Source: an uncultured Flavobacteriales bacterium
GTDB taxonomy: Bacteria; Bacteroidota; Bacteroidia; Flavobacteriales_G; Salibacteraceae
NCBI GenBank assembly: GCA_913057205.1
Contig: CAJXNO010000016.1
Coordinates: 1-64,000, forward strand
DNA length: 64,000 nt
Reading direction: 5' to 3'
The notes beneath the pieces are model-generated. The model searched no databases and was not told the DNA's origin. It saw only the letters and a list, made by a program, of their open reading frames with translations. The translations under genes and the position numbers were made by a program. Below, in pieces: positions 60,450 to 64,000 of the stretch. Position 1 is the stretch's first letter. Each line of letters starts with the position of its first letter.

Positions 60450-60640
60450 TTGACCTGGTGTGTGAGGTGAACTGGGGCTAGGTAAGCCAAAGAGCTATAC
60501 CGTAAAAAAGGACTTGCTCACACACTTTGATTCTCAGGAGTCTGAACAGTACTTAAGGCCGTAGAAGATCGAGCCAGGATAAGACAAAAGGAAAGACGAA
60601 GGAGAATGAGTCAATGCTGAAGTCTAACCTTAATCTTATC
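60450..60640 (+). ncRNA. Candidate IS110 bridge RNA
   Basis: The non-coding 5' part of IS110 elements encodes a bridge RNA that guides donor and target pairing. Here GTGTGTGAG (60458-60466) pairs perfectly with CTCACACAC (60517-60525) around a 50-nt loop that contains a smaller GGCT/AGCC hairpin near 60476-60488. This looks like one guide-loop stem. The second half (60530-60640) is purine-rich and less clearly folded. This is an inference from position and one strong stem. Confidence 0.45.
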
Positions 60641-60644
60641 CAAA

Positions 60645-61696
60645 ATGATGTTTCATCGTCAATGTGTGGGGATAGATATCTCTAAAGCCACCTTCACCGC
60701 GTGCATCTGCACACGTGATCAGACAGACAACCTATTGTACAGTGAGGTGCAAAACTTTGCCAATGAGAAAAAAGGGTTCAACCAGCTATTGCGTTGGGTT
60801 CGAAAGAACGTTGATACCGACTTAGAGACATTGTTTTTGATGGAGGCAACGGGAGTTTATTATGAACCCTTGGCACATCACCTCCATAAGATCAAACAGA
60901 AGGTGTGTGTGGTACTACCTAACACATCCAAGCACTACTTCAACAGTTTGAATATCAAGACTAAGACGGACGCTGTAGATGCAAAGACCCTGAGTCGAAT
61001 GGGTGTAGAGCGAAAGCATCGCTTGTGGAGCCCTCCTCTTGCTACTCTGTTAGAGTTGCGCAACCTCACACGGTACCATGTGCAGTTAATGGAGCAACGT
61101 ACTGCTTTACAGAACATAAAGCATAGTAAAGAGGCTGCCTATGAAGTTCAGCAGTTCATAATGTCAAGCAACAAAAGACTCATTCAGCAAATCGATAATC
61201 AAATCGAGAAGTGTAAGGGGCAGATCCAGATGCTCATTAAGTCCGACGAAGTGCTCGATACCAGAATCCAGAAGCTGATGACGATCAAGGGTGTAGGTTG
61301 ATGACTGTTGCTACAATAGTTGCTGAGACGCTCGGCTTTGAGCATGTCAAAAACGTCAAGCAGCTGGTCAGTTATGCTGGATATGATGTAGTAGAGAGAG
61401 AGTCAGGGACTTCCATTAAGGCCAAGACCAGAATATCGAAGAAAGGAAATAGGTATATAAGTAATGCCTTGTACTTCCCAGCGATGGTGGCATGTAGGTT
61501 CAATCCAGAGCTAAAGGCAAACTACCTAAGAATCATTCAGCGAAAACCCTCTAAAATGGTAGGCCAAGTTGCTATCCAAAGAAAACTTCTCGTACTCATT
61601 TACACGCTCTGGAAAAATGACACCTGCTTCATACCAGACTATCAAAACAAAGTAGCCCAAGCGAAACTCGCTCAGGCTACACTAGATAGTCCTTAA
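60645..61696 (+). pseudogene. IS110-family transposase, split by a frameshift
   Basis: The first reading frame (60645-61301) has the DEDD RuvC-like part: GIDISKATFTACI, FLMEATGVYYEPLAHHL and KTKTDAVDAKTLSRMGV. It ends at TGA (61299-61301) right after QKLMTIKGVG. The second frame (TTG 61298 or ATG 61301, to 61696) continues directly with LMTVATIVAETLGF and the Transposase_20 serine region SYAGYDVVERESGTSIKAKT. Adding one T in GGTTGATG would restore one protein of about 350 residues, the usual length. The overlapping TGATG could also allow separate translation. Probably inactive. Confidence 0.85.
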
Positions 61697-61860
61697 AGAC
61701 TTCTTTGAAAAAAGAAAATACTTTTTCGCCTTTTCTTCTTGGATGTTACAACAGTACCTTTTTTTATGCCCAACGAATGAACCTGTATTTTCGTATGCTT
61801 TTGTAGTAAGCGTTTGAACGCTTATGTGTGTCTTTAAGATGCAAACCGAAATTACGGACC
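61697..61860 (+). other. Spacer with IS110 right end, promoter-like boxes and a palindrome
   Basis: After the transposase the spacer holds the presumed right end of the IS (near 61760), a TATTTTCG box at 61786-61793 and the inverted repeat TAAGCGTT-TG-AACGCTTA at 61807-61824. The palindrome lies about 10 nt after the expected start site, in the 5' leader of the next gene. It could be a hairpin or a regulator site. Confidence 0.5.
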
Positions 61861-64000
61861 ATGCGTAGATTTTTATTGCTCTCTCTCCTCATAGTATCCA
61901 GTGTTGAGCTTATTGCTCAGGTTGATGTCAGTGTTCGGGTACAGTCAGGTTCATCAACTCAATTTACCAATGCGGTAGATTACTTGCCAGATGGTAGCCA
62001 GGTGTTCATCGGTAATGCCTTTCTGAATACAACCATCGGGTCCACCACATTGACAGGTTTAGGGGGATATGATATTTACTTAGCCAGGTATAGCGCAGAA
62101 GATCAGTTTATGTGGGCCATCGGTGCAGGTGGTACGGGAAATGATGCCGGTTATGAAGTAGCTACTACCATCTACGGAGATATCTATGCGGCTGGTTTTT
62201 TCTCTAATACAGCTACGTTTGGAAGTGTGACCCTAACATCTGGAGCAGGTAATTTTCAGGAGCAGGGTTACATCGTGAAGTTGGATTCTTCAGGAAATGT
62301 TGTTTGGGGAGAAGGTATTATCGGACAAGGAGAAGCTCAAGTTTTGGACATTGTTACGAATGATAGTGCAGATGTTTTTGCGCTCATTCAGTTTATGGAT
62401 ACGATCAACATTGATTCCGTTCAGTTCACTACACCAAACTTTTTCACAGAGAATTTCCTCGTTGCAAAGTTTGACAGTGCTGGAAATTATGAATGGGCTA
62501 AGGAGATTGAATGTCCAAATGCATACGTAAATAATTCCGCTTTTTTCAAAGGAATGGGCGGGATTGCATTGGATTCTGAAGGAGATGTTTATGCCACGGC
62601 CAATTTCTTTGATTCGGTATCGGTTGAATCGACCACACTAACTGCGATTGGGAGTGCAGATGCATTCATTGTAAAACTGAACGGTACAGACGGTGCATTA
62701 GAATGGTTGACATCTGGGGGAGGTAGCCTGCAAGATGTTGGGTCTTCCATTGCGATTACCAATAACGACGAAGTATTTGTTTCCGGTAAAGGAAATGGCG
62801 CCCAATCTTTCGGAACGATTAGCTTATCCGGGGGTGGTTTTGTTGATTGGGTGATTCAGTACGATACGGCCGGAGTAGCCCAAGATGGCTGGCTATTGGT
62901 AACTTCTACGTTTTGGTCGAGGGTGAATGATATCGATGTAGATACCAATGGTCATTGGTTCTTGGGTGGTGTATTGAGTGGTACATCGATATTCGAAGGA
63001 CAAACCTTAGCGAGCTCTGGAGGTGAAGACCCGTTCTTGGTGCGATACAACCACGTAGGAGATTCCCTCGACTTCATTTGGGTGCCTGAAAATGCGCCAA
63101 GTAGCTTTGAATCGGTAAGGGGATTAGCAACGCGAGGTATTGATGACATGCATGCTGCAGGAAACTTCCTTACTTCCATTGATTTTGGTAATAACAACGC
63201 AAGCGGATCAGGATATGAAGGCTTTCTTCTTAGAATAGGCAATTGTTCAGACGATATGGCCAACATTTCTCCTGGTGGCCCGCAATCGATATGTACCGGT
63301 CAGACAATAACGCTCAGTGCAGATACCAACGCTTTATACGATTATCAATGGCTTTACAACGGCAGTCCTTTGGGTGGTGAGGTCAGTGCGAGCTACACCA
63401 CGGCTAATGCAGGGAGCTACCGGATGGTTATAGACAGCGTAGGCTGTAAGGATACTAGCGCTGCCATAACACTAAGCGTGAATCCACTGCCAAACGTGAC
63501 ACACAGCAATATCGCTGCAGTTTGTGATGCAGATGCGCCATTTCAACTAACAGGAGGCAGTCCTGCGGGTGGAACCTATTCAGGAGGTGCATACATTATT
63601 GGTCTTGATACGTTCGATCCCGGTGCGGCAGGACTAGGGAGCAATCAGGTGGTTTATACCTATGTGGATGGAAATGGTTGTGCGGATAGTGTGACCAAAA
63701 CTGTTTCCGTTAACCTGACCCCGTTCGTGAGCAACACAACGATTACTGCTTGTGACGGTGATGCTCCAGTAAATTTGGCCGTTGGCGGCTATGGATTCCC
63801 AACGGGTGGCGTGCATACGGGAACTGGAGTGGTTGGCTCAACTTTTGACCCTGGAACAGCAGGTGTAGGAACCTTTACCATCACCTATGAATCTAGCGCA
63901 GGATGTGAAGCAGAAGACGTGATTACCGCAACGGTATCTGCTTCTCCAAGCGTTACCTTTAGCAATATTCCAAATGCGTGCATTTCTACCGCATTCACAA
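61861..64000 (+). CDS. Large secreted SBBP/Ig-repeat protein, 5' part only
   Basis: An open frame of 713 codons begins at ATG 61861 with a signal peptide (MRRFLLLSLLIVSSVELIAQ) and stays open to the window end. Residues 20-460 look like beta-propeller-type (SBBP) repeats: TNAVDYLPDGSQVFIGNAFL, then 'GNDAGYEVATTIYGDIYAAG', 'GIALDSEGDVYATANFF' and 'DIDVDTNGHWFLGGVLSG'. An Ig-like unit follows (ICTGQTITLSADTNALYDYQ), then HYR/PKD-like repeats of about 80 residues, each with 'CDADAPFQLTGGSPAGGTYSG' and 'FDPGTAGVGTFTITYE' type blocks. It probably ends in a T9SS sorting domain beyond the window. Its promoter lies next to the IS110 element. Confidence 0.85.
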   Translation, partial: MRRFLLLSLLIVSSVELIAQVDVSVRVQSGSSTQFTNAVDYLPDGSQVFIGNAFLNTTIGSTTLTGLGGYDIYLARYSAEDQFMWAIGAGGTGNDAGYEVATTIYGDIYAAGFFSNTATFGSVTLTSGAGNFQEQGYIVKLDSSGNVVWGEGIIGQGEAQVLDIVTNDSADVFALIQFMDTINIDSVQFTTPNFFTENFLVAKFDSAGNYEWAKEIECPNAYVNNSAFFKGMGGIALDSEGDVYATANFFDSVSVESTTLTAIGSADAFIVKLNGTDGALEWLTSGGGSLQDVGSSIAITNNDEVFVSGKGNGAQSFGTISLSGGGFVDWVIQYDTAGVAQDGWLLVTSTFWSRVNDIDVDTNGHWFLGGVLSGTSIFEGQTLASSGGEDPFLVRYNHVGDSLDFIWVPENAPSSFESVRGLATRGIDDMHAAGNFLTSIDFGNNNASGSGYEGFLLRIGNCSDDMANISPGGPQSICTGQTITLSADTNALYDYQWLYNGSPLGGEVSASYTTANAGSYRMVIDSVGCKDTSAAITLSVNPLPNVTHSNIAAVCDADAPFQLTGGSPAGGTYSGGAYIIGLDTFDPGAAGLGSNQVVYTYVDGNGCADSVTKTVSVNLTPFVSNTTITACDGDAPVNLAVGGYGFPTGGVHTGTGVVGSTFDPGTAGVGTFTITYESSAGCEAEDVITATVSASPSVTFSNIPNACISTAFT

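Larger units (their letters stand above)
60425..61761 (+). mobile_element. IS110-family insertion sequence, boundaries approximate
   Basis: A DEDD-type transposase (60645-61696, frameshifted) is preceded by a long structured non-coding stretch (60450-60640), as expected of IS110. Candidate ends are TACATTGTTGTC near 60426 and a related TACTGTTGTAAC on the other strand near 61745-61757. IS110 elements leave no target duplication and have weak or no terminal repeats, so the limits are estimates. It sits between the dcw terminator and a T9SS-type gene. Confidence 0.65.

Noticed and set aside
61298-61696. Second IS110 reading frame as an independent gene
   Set aside because: It continues the transposase exactly after the frameshift; I describe it as the second half of one broken gene.

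Overview
The window looks like chromosomal DNA of a Bacteroidota bacterium, most likely a marine or freshwater Flavobacteriales (Cryomorphaceae-like) lineage with a moderate GC content. The reasons are: promoters of the TAnnTTTG (-7) type with no Shine-Dalgarno signals, several type IX secretion (T9SS/Por) cargo proteins with type A and type B C-terminal sorting domains, SprB repeats, a cox operon with two tandem subunit III genes, and a Bacteroidota-style dcw (division and cell wall) cluster. The species is an inference; no 16S rRNA gene is present.

Layout. 1-4393 (minus): envelope and LPS-transport block (CNNM/CorC-like protein, LptC, TPR protein, outer-membrane protein, CoaX). 4484-4961: tRNA-Phe followed by a decayed 130-bp tandem triplication. 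4962-15701: three large secreted T9SS cargo proteins, a sensor kinase and GpmI. 15759-23326: GcvP, a UbiA-like membrane protein, a methyltransferase, HemL, a DinB-like protein and lipoproteins. 23443-25114: a PadR-regulated pair whose second gene looks like a HAAS-GldL-GldM fusion. 25241-30838 (minus): TspO-like protein, RecG, an NAD(P)-binding protein and HemW, separated by a structured RNA-like element and a 700-bp gene-free stretch packed with 7-bp tandem repeats. 30967-36720: heme O synthase, cytochrome oxidase subunits III/III/IV, Sco, DUF420 and a TolC-like exporter. 36751-44064: mixed housekeeping genes (DCC protein, TsaB, a DUF255 thioredoxin protein, an M90-type metallopeptidase, EngB, an alpha/beta hydrolase). 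44251-60345: a complete dcw cluster mraZ-rsmH-ftsL-ftsI-murE-mraY-murD-[MurD C-domain paralog]-ftsW-murG-murC-ftsQ-ftsA-ftsZ. 60425-61760: an IS110-family element with a frameshifted transposase and a candidate bridge RNA. 61861-64000: the 5' part of another large secreted protein.

How the genes work together. The dcw genes make lipid II and the divisome and are read as one tightly overlapped unit, preceded by GTGG repeats that probably bind MraZ. The ctaB-cox-sco-DUF420 block builds an aa3-type terminal oxidase. The T9SS cargo proteins depend on secretion machinery encoded outside this window. The observations most worth a second look are the PadR/GldLM-like pair, the stand-alone MurD C-terminal paralog, the heptamer-repeat island, the structured intergenic element at 28245-28340, the IS110 bridge-RNA candidate, and the recurrent exact 4-nt gap between the -7 box and the start codon, which suggests many leaderless mRNAs.
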